16,283 nucleotides of DNA, from positions 1 to 16,283 of the forward strand of contig JAGVVX010000034.1 in NCBI GenBank assembly GCA_018304565.1. Direction: 5' to 3'. Below, piece by piece: positions 1-6,363 of this stretch (positions are counted from its first letter, which is position 1; each line of letters opens with the position of its first letter). The stretch comes from Candidatus Aenigmatarchaeota archaeon. GTDB lineage: Archaea > Aenigmatarchaeota > Aenigmatarchaeia > GW2011-AR5. The notes beneath the pieces are model-generated. The model saw nothing but the letters and a program-made list of their open reading frames with translations, did not search any database and was not told the DNA's origin. The position numbers and the translations under genes are program-made.

Positions 1-20
1 TTTTCTTTTGAACCCAAGGG

Positions 21-99
21 CCTTTTCTTTTTTTAAATCCCCAAAGAGCGGAGCTCTTTGGGATGCCAGAGAAGCTTTGCTTCTCTGAGCAAGAAAAGG
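21..99 (+). repeat. Paired-hairpin element, copy A
   Basis: Two adjacent perfect hairpins. Stem 1 pairs 40-49 with 53-62 around loop GGA. Stem 2 pairs 67-75 with 79-87 around loop TTT. Four bases (ATGC, 63-66) separate them. An outer stem is also possible, CCTTTTCTT (21-29) with AAGAAAAGG (91-99), which would make a three-way junction. The architecture recurs at 4830-4906 and 6278-6354 with different stem sequences. Here it sits just past the 3' end of the reverse-strand PPOX gene. The T-run at 22-34 could also be a terminator for a plus-strand gene left of the window. Function unknown. Confidence 0.7.
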
Positions 100-103
100 G
101 GCT

Positions 104-517
104 TTAGCCTTCCCAGCTGGTCATCCATAACGGGGTGAGCTTCAGTATGATTCTGTTTCCGGCCATTTGCTTCAGCCGCTCAAAATACTCGCCTGCCTTT
201 TCTGGCGGCAGGTATTTCTGGCAAAGCTTGCGTATAAGCTTCCACTCAGGATCGTCTTCAATTTCAACAGTGCCATAGCCTACAGCGGCCTTGTAAGGCA
301 ATTCTTCCGGCGCTATTGAGAATCCTGCCTTGTTGTTTTCCATTAAATTGCGCGCTTTCTTCCTTTCTCGAGTAGTGCTGATCAGGAATTTCTTGCCATT
401 CCACTCAAACCACACGGGCGTCACGTGAGGGAAGCCTTCCGGTGTTACAGTAGCGAGGTCAAGCAAGTGCTTTTCTGAAAGGAATATTTTCAGTTTGTCA
501 GAGGGCATTTCATCCAT
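104..517 (-). CDS. PPOX-class FMN/F420-binding split-barrel protein
   Basis: 137 aa. The N-terminal half reads as the pyridoxamine-5'-phosphate-oxidase-like split barrel: a short helix, then LATVTPEGFPHVTPVWFEW (about residues 21-39), a strand ending in ISTTRERKKARNL, and a later VGYGTVEIEDDPEW strand. This is the pattern of small PPOX-class proteins that bind FMN or F420 and reduce or hold small substrates; the actual substrate cannot be read from sequence. Length fits the family. ATG at 517 is chosen because a TATA-like box (RC of 538-547) lies about 26 nt upstream, giving a leaderless transcript; the ATG three codons in is an alternative. It is divergent from the RNA methyltransferase with only 32 bases between starts. 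A true pyridoxine oxidase is less likely. Confidence 0.85.
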   Translation of the reverse strand: MDEMPSDKLKIFLSEKHLLDLATVTPEGFPHVTPVWFEWNGKKFLISTTRERKKARNLMENNKAGFSIAPEELPYKAAVGYGTVEIEDDPEWKLIRKLCQKYLPPEKAGEYFERLKQMAGNRIILKLTPLWMTSWEG

Positions 518-549
518 GAATTTAAGTTTCTCACTAATCTATAAAAAAG
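518..549. promoter_or_regulatory. Interlocked divergent promoters
   Basis: Two TATA-like boxes overlap head to head. GAATTTAAGT (518-527) lies about 27 nt before the plus-strand ATG at 550. The reverse complement of TCTATAAAAA (538-547) lies about 26 nt before the minus-strand ATG at 517. Each box sits at the other gene's start, so both transcripts would be leaderless and could occlude each other. Spacing is read directly; promoter activity is inferred. Confidence 0.55.
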
Positions 550-1374
550 ATGAAAATACCGCAAAAGCTGCTTGATACACTGAAAAAACTCAGTTTAGAC
601 GAGAAAATATACGAAGAAAGATCCAGGAAATGCGTCTTGTCGAAGGAATATCTGGGGATGGAAGTGGTTCCGTGGTGCGAAAACGCGTACTTTATTCCTG
701 AAGGCCTTGAAAAAGAAAATAATTTCGTCTTCGATCCGGTTTCTCTCGTCCCGTGCCTTGCTCTGCAACCGGAAAAAAACGACAGAATACTGGACATGTG
801 CGCCGCCCCGGGCACCAAAACGCACATTCTTTCTTTTCTCACAGAAAACGAGGCTGACATAACTGCAAACGACATAGACGCACGCAGGATAATGCGCCTG
901 AGATATAATGCAAAGAAATTCGGCATAAAATGCAGGATAATTAACGAATCCGGCAGGAAAATCCAAGGCAGTTACAATAAAATTTTAGTTGATGTTCCAT
1001 GCAGCGGCTCGGGAATGGTCAACAAGAAGGAAAAGCTGTTCAGGCACTGGAACAGCAGAAGGGTAAAGATTTTGGCAAAGAAGCAGAAGAAACTGGTAGA
1101 ACATGCTTTTGAAATTCTGGAAAAAAACGGCATCTTGGTTTATTCAACGTGCACATTTCAGCCAGAAGAGAACGAAGCTGTTGTTAATCATTTGCTGGAT
1201 AAATTCTCTGATTCAAGAATCGAAGAAATGAATGTTAACGTAAATCATGCTAAAGGGATAACAGAATGGGATGATAGAAGGTTTAAAGAAGAAATTCAGA
1301 AATGCATCCGTATATATCCACAACACAACAAAACCGGCGGGTTTTTCGTCGCGAAAATAAGAAAACGTATTTAA
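550..1374 (+). CDS. NOL1/NOP2/Sun-family RNA (cytosine-5) methyltransferase
   Basis: 274 aa, AdoMet-dependent Rossmann methyltransferase that makes m5C in tRNA or rRNA. SAM-binding motif I is LDMCAAPGTKT (81-91). NDIDARR (108-114) follows as the next SAM contact. Motif IV is DVPCSGSG with Cys151, and motif VI is STCTFQPEENE with Cys201. In this family the motif VI cysteine attacks C6 of the base and the motif IV cysteine releases the product; both are present. The protein ends in a typical GGFFVAKI strand (about 263-270). No PUA or NusB domain is visible, so it is a short archaeal form and the target position is unknown. The start has a TATA-like box 27 nt upstream and no Shine-Dalgarno site. 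Its stop codon overlaps the promoter of the next gene. Confidence 0.93.
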   Translation: MKIPQKLLDTLKKLSLDEKIYEERSRKCVLSKEYLGMEVVPWCENAYFIPEGLEKENNFVFDPVSLVPCLALQPEKNDRILDMCAAPGTKTHILSFLTENEADITANDIDARRIMRLRYNAKKFGIKCRIINESGRKIQGSYNKILVDVPCSGSGMVNKKEKLFRHWNSRRVKILAKKQKKLVEHAFEILEKNGILVYSTCTFQPEENEAVVNHLLDKFSDSRIEEMNVNVNHAKGITEWDDRRFKEEIQKCIRIYPQHNKTGGFFVAKIRKRI

Positions 1375-1376
1375 AT
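1368..1376 (+). promoter_or_regulatory. TATA-like box for ndk
   Basis: TATTTAAAT is centred about 29 nt before ATG 1401, placing transcription initiation at or next to that ATG. It lies over the stop codon of the methyltransferase gene, so ndk can be transcribed independently of it. Confidence 0.5.
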
Positions 1377-1400
1377 TCAGTCGTTCTAATGGTTCTGATT

Positions 1401-1907
1401 ATGATTGAAAGAACACTGATAATAATAAAGCCTGACGGCGTGCGGCGCAATCTTATAGGCGAAGTTATCAGGCGATACGAGCAGGGCGGACTGAAAGTTG
1501 TCGCTATGAAAATGCTGAAGGTATCGCAAGAGCTTATCAGCAGGCACTACACGAAAGACGAGGGATATTTGATATCGCTTGGAAAGAAGAGCGAGAAAGC
1601 CGGTGATGCCATAAAGGACTACAGAAAACAGGGGCTTATGATTGTGCATGGACTGCGCAAGTACATGACCGAAGGGCCTGTGGTGGCTATTGTCCTGAAG
1701 GGCGAGAACGCCATAAAGCGCGCCCGCGAGATCACGGGCTACACGGACCCGAGCGCAGCTGACAAAGGAACAATACGCGGCGACTTTGGAGAAGACAACA
1801 TACTTGAAGCGAACAGGGAAAACAGGCCGGTGCGCAACCTTATCCACGCTTCCGGCAATCCGGATGAAGCAGGGCATGAAATCTCTTTGTGGTTCCCAGA
1901 GCTTTGA
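1401..1907 (+). CDS. ndk: Nucleoside diphosphate kinase
   Basis: 168 aa; transfers the gamma phosphate between NTPs and NDPs through a phosphohistidine. The start IERTLIIIKPDGV (2-14) matches the family opening. The active-site segment NRPVRNLIHASGNPDEA carries His149, and PSAADKGTIRGDFG (117-130) is the nucleotide-contact region. It is about 20 aa longer than bacterial enzymes because of an insertion around residues 51-80 (YTKDEGYLISLGKKSEKAG), as in archaeal forms. ATG 1401 is preferred over ATG 1389 because it gives the family N-terminus and sits at leaderless distance from the TATA box. In many archaea ndk precedes infB; here a reverse-strand gene separates them. The stop is directly followed by that gene's stop, with no gap. 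Confidence 0.96.
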   Translation: MIERTLIIIKPDGVRRNLIGEVIRRYEQGGLKVVAMKMLKVSQELISRHYTKDEGYLISLGKKSEKAGDAIKDYRKQGLMIVHGLRKYMTEGPVVAIVLKGENAIKRAREITGYTDPSAADKGTIRGDFGEDNILEANRENRPVRNLIHASGNPDEAGHEISLWFPEL

Positions 1908-2366
1908 TTATTCCAAGAATGCTCTTCCACGAACTCCAGACGGCAAGCTATCTGTGGGCAGCTCAACTGTTTTATGTTCTTGGTAAATTTCAAGTACGCC
2001 TTCTGGTCTGCTTGTCAGCCTATAATGGCCGCCATCACTAACTAAGATTAACGAACTGTCTCCAATTTCCCTGACTGTTTGTTCGTCACAGAGTAAAGGC
2101 GTTCCGGGATTACGCCTGATTAAATTGTCTGCAATATCTGAAGGAGTAGCTCCTTCTCTTAGCTCTCCAATTGAAGTTCTTGTAACTTGTGCCTGTCTGG
2201 TTTCTCCAACATATTCGATACCTACAAAAGCGCCATATCTTTTGTTTGTTATTGGATCCGATACGAGAACATGAACTTGATATGGAAGTTTATGCCTGAC
2301 AGCCACATTAGATGCTGCATCCATTACTCTTCTGTGAATTCTTTGTTGTTCAGGGGTTAGCGGCAT
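1908..2366 (-). CDS. Unrecognised soluble protein between ndk and infB
   Basis: 152 aa, not recognised. No membrane segment or signal peptide. The N-terminus (about 1-27) is charged and probably helical. A central VHVLVSDPITNKRYGAFVGIE stretch and a later SLILVSDGGHYRLTSRPEGVLEIY stretch look like beta-hairpins. One cysteine (in PLLCDEQ) and no obvious catalytic motif. It is convergent with ndk (stops abut) and divergent from infB, with its own TATA-like box about 30 nt upstream. Its position inside the usual ndk-infB neighbourhood suggests insertion of a lineage-specific gene. The coding call rests on ORF length, promoter placement and tight packing. Confidence 0.65.
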   Translation of the reverse strand: MPLTPEQQRIHRRVMDAASNVAVRHKLPYQVHVLVSDPITNKRYGAFVGIEYVGETRQAQVTRTSIGELREGATPSDIADNLIRRNPGTPLLCDEQTVREIGDSSLILVSDGGHYRLTSRPEGVLEIYQEHKTVELPTDSLPSGVRGRAFLE

Positions 2367-2395
2367 CCATATCCAAAAAATACTACTAATAGAAA

Positions 2396-2444
2396 CTTTA
2401 TAAACATCTGAAGAATTCGATGGAAAAACAAGAAGCTTATATAC
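2396..2444. promoter_or_regulatory. Divergent TATA-like boxes between the 152-aa gene and infB
   Basis: The reverse complement of CTTTATAAAC (2396-2405) would start minus-strand transcription near 2373, a few bases before ATG 2366. GCTTATATAC (2435-2444) on the plus strand would start transcription near 2466-2470, leaving a leader of about 45-50 nt before infB. A second A/T patch, AATTAAAT (2496-2503), could instead give a near-leaderless infB transcript. I see no clear Shine-Dalgarno site there. Confidence 0.45.
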
Positions 2445-2512
2445 TTCACAAGCATTAGTCTTGGTTGTAATGAAAATTATTGAGACTGTTATGACAATTA
2501 AATCCAGCTACA

Positions 2513-4264
2513 GTGATTACTATGCTCCGCCAGCCGATAGTTGCAGTACTTGGTCACGTAGACCATGGAAAAACGACTTTGCTGGACCTCATCAGGCAGA
2601 CAGCCATAGCTGCAAAAGAGGCCGGGGGCATTACACAGACAATAGGCACGACTGAAATTCCGCTTGAGACCATCAAAACAATAAGCGGGCAGATTCTGAA
2701 CATGTTCGGATTCGAGATTTCTATCCCCGGCCTGCTGTTTATCGACACCCCGGGGCACGAGGCTTTTGTTTCTCTCCGTAAACGCGGCGGATCTATTGCT
2801 GATATTGCAGTGCTTGTCATTGACATCAGCGAAGGCATAATGCCGCAGACAGAGGAAAGCATGCAGATCCTGAAGAACACAAAAACGCCTTTTATTGTGG
2901 CCCTTAACAAGATAGACAAAATACAGGGATGGCATACACATGACGAATCGTTCCTGAAGAATTATCAGAGGCAGCAGGATGTAACAAAGGAAATATTTGA
3001 AGAGCGTTTTTACAAGGTTGTTTCCCAGCTCTCTCACCGGGGGTTTGAATCTGAACGGTTTGACCGGGTGCAGGACTTCAAGAAGACGGTTACAATCGTC
3101 CCGTTGAGCGGCAAAACCGGAGAAGGAATACCGGAGTTGCTTGCAATTCTCAGCGGACTTGCGCAGCAATTCCTTAAGGGCAAACTGGAGAAGACAGAAC
3201 AGTCGGCAGGCATGATACTTGACGTCAAGGAAGTCACGGGTCTTGGAACTGCGATAGATTGCATAATTTATGACGGCAAGATTGCAAAGAATGATTTTTT
3301 GGTGCTGTCGAAGCCGCCTATGATAGCAAAAATACGCGCGCTTCTCATGCCCGAGCCTCTCAGGGACATGCGCACTGAAAAGAAATTCAAGAACGTGGAA
3401 GAAGTCAACTCGGCAGCCGGGGTTAAAATTGCAGCACCCGGCCTGGAAACAGTTGTTGCCGGATCGCAGATACGAACGGCAAAAACCTTTGAAGAAGCAG
3501 AAATGCTGCTTAATGAGCTGGAAAAAGAGATTGAGGAAGTAGAAATATTTACAGAAAAAGACGGGATAATCCTCAAAGCTGACACGCTTGGAGGCTTGGA
3601 GGCCCTGATTAACATATTCAGCAAGCATCCAATAAGAGAAGCGACAGTCGGCAACATAACAAAAAAGCATGTCATAAGTGCAGAGGCAAATATCGAACCT
3701 TCAAACAGGGCAATTGTAGGTTTTAACATACATCCTTCAGAAGAAGTATTGAAACTTGCCCAGGACAAGAAACTCAAGGTTTTGACAGCGAATGTTATCT
3801 ATCATTTGCTCGAAGAATACGAGAAATGGGTCCAAGAAGAGAAAGAAGCCACTAAAAAGAAAGAGCTTGACACAATAACAAGGCCGGGTAAGATATTAAT
3901 CCTGCCGGGTTGCATTTTTCGTGCAAGCAACCCGGCCATTGTCGGTTGTGACGTGATTTCTGGCATTGTGAAACCTGGATACAAGCTGTTCAAAGATGAT
4001 AAGCCAATAGGTGAAATCAAGCAGGTGCAGTCTCAGGGGAAGAGCATAAACGAAGCGAAGATAGGCGACAAGATTGCTGTTTCGATCGAAGGCCCTACTG
4101 TCGGCAGGCAAATCAATGAATCTGACGTGCTTTACACGGATATTACAGAGGAAGACTACAGGAAGCTGAAGAGATTTGACAAGCTGCTTGCTGAAAATGA
4201 ATTGAAAGTCATGGAAGAAATAAAAACAATAAAGAGAAAATACAACCCTAGATGGGGCCTCTGA
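2513..4264 (+). CDS. infB: Translation initiation factor aIF5B (IF2-like GTPase)
   Basis: 583 aa from GTG 2513, or 580 aa from ATG 2522; the latter begins MLRQPIVAVLGHVDHGKTT and is equally good. It promotes subunit joining and initiator-tRNA positioning. G1 is GHVDHGKT (14-21), G3 is DTPGHEAF (78-85), G4 is NKID (132-135), and a G5-like VPLSGKTGEGI follows. The rest has the aIF5B/eIF5B layout: beta-barrel domain II, the alpha/beta/alpha domain III, and a domain IV ending KYNPRWGL. No intein interrupts the G domain and the length is normal for archaea. The SET-domain gene starts on the base after the stop codon, so the two are probably cotranscribed and translationally coupled. Confidence 0.97.
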   Translation: MITMLRQPIVAVLGHVDHGKTTLLDLIRQTAIAAKEAGGITQTIGTTEIPLETIKTISGQILNMFGFEISIPGLLFIDTPGHEAFVSLRKRGGSIADIAVLVIDISEGIMPQTEESMQILKNTKTPFIVALNKIDKIQGWHTHDESFLKNYQRQQDVTKEIFEERFYKVVSQLSHRGFESERFDRVQDFKKTVTIVPLSGKTGEGIPELLAILSGLAQQFLKGKLEKTEQSAGMILDVKEVTGLGTAIDCIIYDGKIAKNDFLVLSKPPMIAKIRALLMPEPLRDMRTEKKFKNVEEVNSAAGVKIAAPGLETVVAGSQIRTAKTFEEAEMLLNELEKEIEEVEIFTEKDGIILKADTLGGLEALINIFSKHPIREATVGNITKKHVISAEANIEPSNRAIVGFNIHPSEEVLKLAQDKKLKVLTANVIYHLLEEYEKWVQEEKEATKKKELDTITRPGKILILPGCIFRASNPAIVGCDVISGIVKPGYKLFKDDKPIGEIKQVQSQGKSINEAKIGDKIAVSIEGPTVGRQINESDVLYTDITEEDYRKLKRFDKLLAENELKVMEEIKTIKRKYNPRWGL

Positions 4265-4744
4265 ATGATTTTTGCGAAGCTGAGAGTCAGGAACGCGGCA
4301 GGGAATCAGAAAGGGGTTTTTGCTGCCGAGAACATAGAAAACGGGAAAAAGATACTGGACTTTCCCGGAAAAATAGTGCCAGAAGAAAAATCAAACCCGT
4401 TGGACCTGCAAATAAGCAAAAACACAGTCATCAGGGCGTCCAGCAAAAACCAGATAGACAACTTTCTAAACCACAGCTGCGATCCAACTGCATGTGTAAA
4501 GAAAAAGGGGGAAATTTTCTATTTGATATCAATAAAGAATATAAAGAAGGGTGATGAAATAACTTTCGATTATGACACCACCGATTACGACAATAAAGAG
4601 TTCGAATTTGCCTGCAGCTGCAAATCGTTGAAATGCAGGAAAATGATAAGGGGGTTTAAGTACCTGGACGCGCAGCAGAAGAAAAAATTGAGCAGATACC
4701 TGATTCCCTACCTGAAAAGAATTCTTGAGAACCAGAAAAAGTAA
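4265..4744 (+). CDS. SET-domain protein lysine methyltransferase
   Basis: 159 aa, a nearly minimal SET domain. The opening AKLRVRNAAGNQKGVFAAEN is the usual SET strand with a G-x-G-like SAM loop. NFLNHSCDPTA (67-77) contains the NHSC pseudoknot motif that contacts SAM. GDEITFDYD (96-104) carries the catalytic-tyrosine region. A post-SET zinc site follows as CSCKSLKC (Cys117, 119, 124), which would combine with the Cys of NHSC. This class transfers methyl groups to protein lysines; the archaeal substrate is unknown, but histones, DNA-binding proteins and translation factors are candidates. Its ATG directly follows the infB TGA, so aIF5B or the ribosome is a reasonable guess. The tail after residue 130 is helical and Lys-rich. 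Confidence 0.9.
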   Translation: MIFAKLRVRNAAGNQKGVFAAENIENGKKILDFPGKIVPEEKSNPLDLQISKNTVIRASSKNQIDNFLNHSCDPTACVKKKGEIFYLISIKNIKKGDEITFDYDTTDYDNKEFEFACSCKSLKCRKMIRGFKYLDAQQKKKLSRYLIPYLKRILENQKK

Positions 4745-4780
4745 AATTTATTTTTTGACAGGAATTTCCTGAAAAGAAAA

Positions 4781-4790
4781 ACTTTATATC
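4781..4790 (+). promoter_or_regulatory. TATA-like box for speD
   Basis: ACTTTATATC, in an A-rich setting, predicts a start near 4812. That gives speD a leader of roughly 115-120 nt, long for this window, and the leader contains paired-hairpin copy B. Confidence 0.5.
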
Positions 4791-4829
4791 CTTGGCAGCA
4801 CAAATATTTTTTGTTGTTGAGAACTTTTT

Positions 4830-4906
4830 GGCGCCAAATTTCTTGGGAGAAGCTTCGCTTCTCCGAGATTCCAAAAAGCGTAGCTTTTTGAGAATTATGG
4901 GGTGCC
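4830..4906 (+). repeat. Paired-hairpin element, copy B, in the speD leader
   Basis: Stem 1 pairs 4846-4853 with 4857-4864 (loop TTC). Stem 2 pairs 4872-4879 with 4883-4890 (loop GTA). The linker is GAGATTC. A weak outer stem is possible, GGCGCC (4830-4835) with GGTGCC (4901-4906, one G-U). CTTTTTGG (4824-4831) is also exactly complementary to CCAAAAAG (4871-4878), so it could displace stem 2. The element ends 7 bases before the speD Shine-Dalgarno site. It matches the layout of copies A and C, with different stem sequences. Confidence 0.7.
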
Positions 4907-4913
4907 TGTTTTA

Positions 4914-4920
4914 GAGGTGA
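4914..4920 (+). promoter_or_regulatory. Shine-Dalgarno site of speD
   Basis: GAGGTGA lies 9 bases before ATG 4930 and matches the archaeal 16S tail well. It fixes the start and shows that speD uses a leadered mRNA, unlike its leaderless neighbours. Confidence 0.75.
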
Positions 4921-4929
4921 AAGAATAGA

Positions 4930-5277
4930 ATGGGTAAATTGAGGAACATTCAGATAATAGCCGAATTCTATGGCTGCGATCCTGAACTGATATCGCGCTC
5001 CGATACAGTAAAAAAGATTATAAACAGAGCAATAAGAAAATCCAAACTAACAAAAATCAGGTCTCATTACCATCAGTTCAGGCCCAGTGGCGTTACTGGC
5101 GTTGTTCTGCTTGCAGAATCCCACATAACGATGCATTCCTGGCCTGAATATAATTACCTCGCTCTAGACCTCTTCTCGTGTGGCGACAAGAAAAAAGCCA
5201 AGATTGCCATAGAACAGCTTACAAAAGATTTCAAACCCCTGAAATTGAAGAAACAGATAGTAATACGCGGATTATAG
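4930..5277 (+). CDS. speD: S-adenosylmethionine decarboxylase proenzyme
   Basis: 115 aa, pyruvoyl enzyme that makes decarboxylated AdoMet, the aminopropyl donor for spermidine-type polyamines. The self-cleavage segment LLAESHITMHSWPE (60-73) has the Glu63-Ser64 bond whose processing creates the pyruvoyl group. His69 and Cys84 (in LFSCGD) match the processing and catalytic residues of the bacterial/archaeal short class (one residue offset from the Thermotoga numbering). Length is typical. The product would be used by the aminopropyltransferase encoded convergently 31 bases downstream. A long leader with a structured element suggests post-transcriptional control, which is inference. Confidence 0.96.
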   Translation: MGKLRNIQIIAEFYGCDPELISRSDTVKKIINRAIRKSKLTKIRSHYHQFRPSGVTGVVLLAESHITMHSWPEYNYLALDLFSCGDKKKAKIAIEQLTKDFKPLKLKKQIVIRGL

Positions 5278-5308
5278 AATTCTTTACTTATTGTACAAGA
5301 GAATTAGG

Positions 5309-6166
5309 TTAACTTATTTCTCTCCATTCGGGGAAGAATGACATAATTTTTTCTGTCGTGCTGTTGTAGAACTCCAGCTTTAGGTTCCTCTCCTTTATTC
5401 TTCTGTCTATTTCTTCCGGTGTAACCTGGAGCGCAGAGCCGGAAGCCATGATGTAGCCCCATGTGAAGAAGAATGACGGTATGAATGCGTGAAATTTCTT
5501 GGCGTGCCTGAAGCAGCCTGAAACGAGATCAAAGAACTTTTTATAATAAACTCCGGTATCAGAGACTATGTCAGTTCTACCGGACTGGAAGACAGCTATG
5601 CCGTCCTTTGCTAGCGCGTTCTTGATGCCTGTGAAAAGCTCCTTTCTGAAAAGCGCTTCAGAAGCCTCGAGGTCTGGAGACAGAAGGTCTTCTATGATCA
5701 CGTCGAACTTTTCTTCCGTCTCCTTCAGGTACTTGAAGGCGTCCATGAAGAGGATTTCTGCTCTTTTGTCATCAAAGGATTCTTGATGCCACTCTGGAAG
5801 GTGTTCTTTGCAGATTTTTACAAGTTCCTCGTCGATATCTATCATAACAGCCTTCTCGACTGATTTATGCTTCAGCACTTCACGCAGCGTGGCGCCTTCT
5901 CCTCCGCCAAGAATAAGAACCTTCTTTGGATTCGGATGCTGCAGCATCGCCGGCTGCACAAGACACTCATGGTACACATGCTCGTCGTATTGAGATGACT
6001 GTATATCGCCGTCCAAGAACAGTATTTTGCCAAACTGCTTGCTCTTGATTATGTCCACTTTCTGGAACTTCGTTTTCTTGTCAGCAATCCTCTTTTCGAA
6101 GCTGAAAAAGTGCCAGGCATCCGCCATAGGAAACATTGAAAACCATTTCTTCTCGTCTACTTGCAT
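5309..6166 (-). CDS. speE: Aminopropyltransferase (spermidine synthase family)
   Basis: 285 aa, transfers the aminopropyl group of decarboxylated AdoMet to a polyamine acceptor. An N-terminal beta domain carries LFLDGDIQSSQYDEHVYHE (49-67). The Rossmann domain has LILGGGEGATLREVL (84-98), MIDIDEELV (108-116) and MDAFKYL (141-147). Where spermidine synthases usually have D-x-T-D-P, this protein has IEDLLSPDLE (158-167), so Asp160 is kept but the TDP is lost. That resembles the looser motif of thermospermine/agmatine-type enzymes, so the acceptor should not be assumed to be putrescine. A TATA-like box about 27 nt upstream of ATG 6166 indicates a leaderless mRNA. It is convergent with speD and divergent from rpS6e. 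Confidence 0.92.
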   Translation of the reverse strand: MQVDEKKWFSMFPMADAWHFFSFEKRIADKKTKFQKVDIIKSKQFGKILFLDGDIQSSQYDEHVYHECLVQPAMLQHPNPKKVLILGGGEGATLREVLKHKSVEKAVMIDIDEELVKICKEHLPEWHQESFDDKRAEILFMDAFKYLKETEEKFDVIIEDLLSPDLEASEALFRKELFTGIKNALAKDGIAVFQSGRTDIVSDTGVYYKKFFDLVSGCFRHAKKFHAFIPSFFFTWGYIMASGSALQVTPEEIDRRIKERNLKLEFYNSTTEKIMSFFPEWREIS

Positions 6167-6188
6167 CCATCTGCTTTGAATTTTTTCT

Positions 6189-6199
6189 TTTTTAAGCTT
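6189..6199 (-). promoter_or_regulatory. TATA-like box for speE, possibly shared with rpS6e
   Basis: The reverse complement reads GCTTAAAAAAG and is centred about 27 nt from the speE ATG. The AAGCTT core is palindromic, so the same patch could serve the plus strand; it would then start an rpS6e transcript near 6219 with a leader of about 145 nt containing copy C. Confidence 0.45.
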
Positions 6200-6277
6200 T
6201 TCTGGTAACTATAGGAAGGAACCCGGCTGGAAAAACTGGGAGAAAAGTCTAATCGCTTCTTTTGGGGTTGATATCTG

Positions 6278-6354
6278 CAGAGAACCAGAGGTTCTCTGAG
6301 ATGCCAAAGAACCTGTGGTTCTTTGAGCACAGATCTTTTCTTCCGGAAGAAAAG
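6278..6354 (+). repeat. Paired-hairpin element, copy C, upstream of rpS6e
   Basis: Stem 1 pairs 6278-6286 with 6290-6298 (9 bp, loop AGA). Stem 2 pairs 6305-6313 with 6317-6325 (9 bp, loop TGT). The linker is AGATGC. A third perfect palindrome, CTTTTCTTCCGGAAGAAAAG (6335-6354), follows and ends 9 bases before ATG 6364. TTCTTTTGG (6257-6265) could pair with CCAAAGAA (6304-6311) with one bulge, an alternative to stem 2, as in copy B. Location between divergent speE and rpS6e fits an rpS6e leader. Confidence 0.7.
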
Positions 6355-6363
6355 GGATGTATT

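Noticed and set aside
63..107. Short frame across copy A that resembles the frame across copies B and C (M/I-P-x-x-x-x-F)
   Set aside because: The likeness follows from the shared hairpin sequence; copy B has a stop and no ATG, and stem pairing explains the pattern better than a peptide.
2498..3670. Long reverse-strand open frame (390 codons) opposite infB
   Set aside because: Cys/Phe/Arg-rich composition with no domain; it is the shadow of the aIF5B gene.
6262..6363. N-terminal extension of S6e from TTG 6262 or ATG 6301
   Set aside because: The frame is open, but it runs through the paired-hairpin element and adds residues absent from S6e proteins; ATG 6364 gives the family N-terminus.
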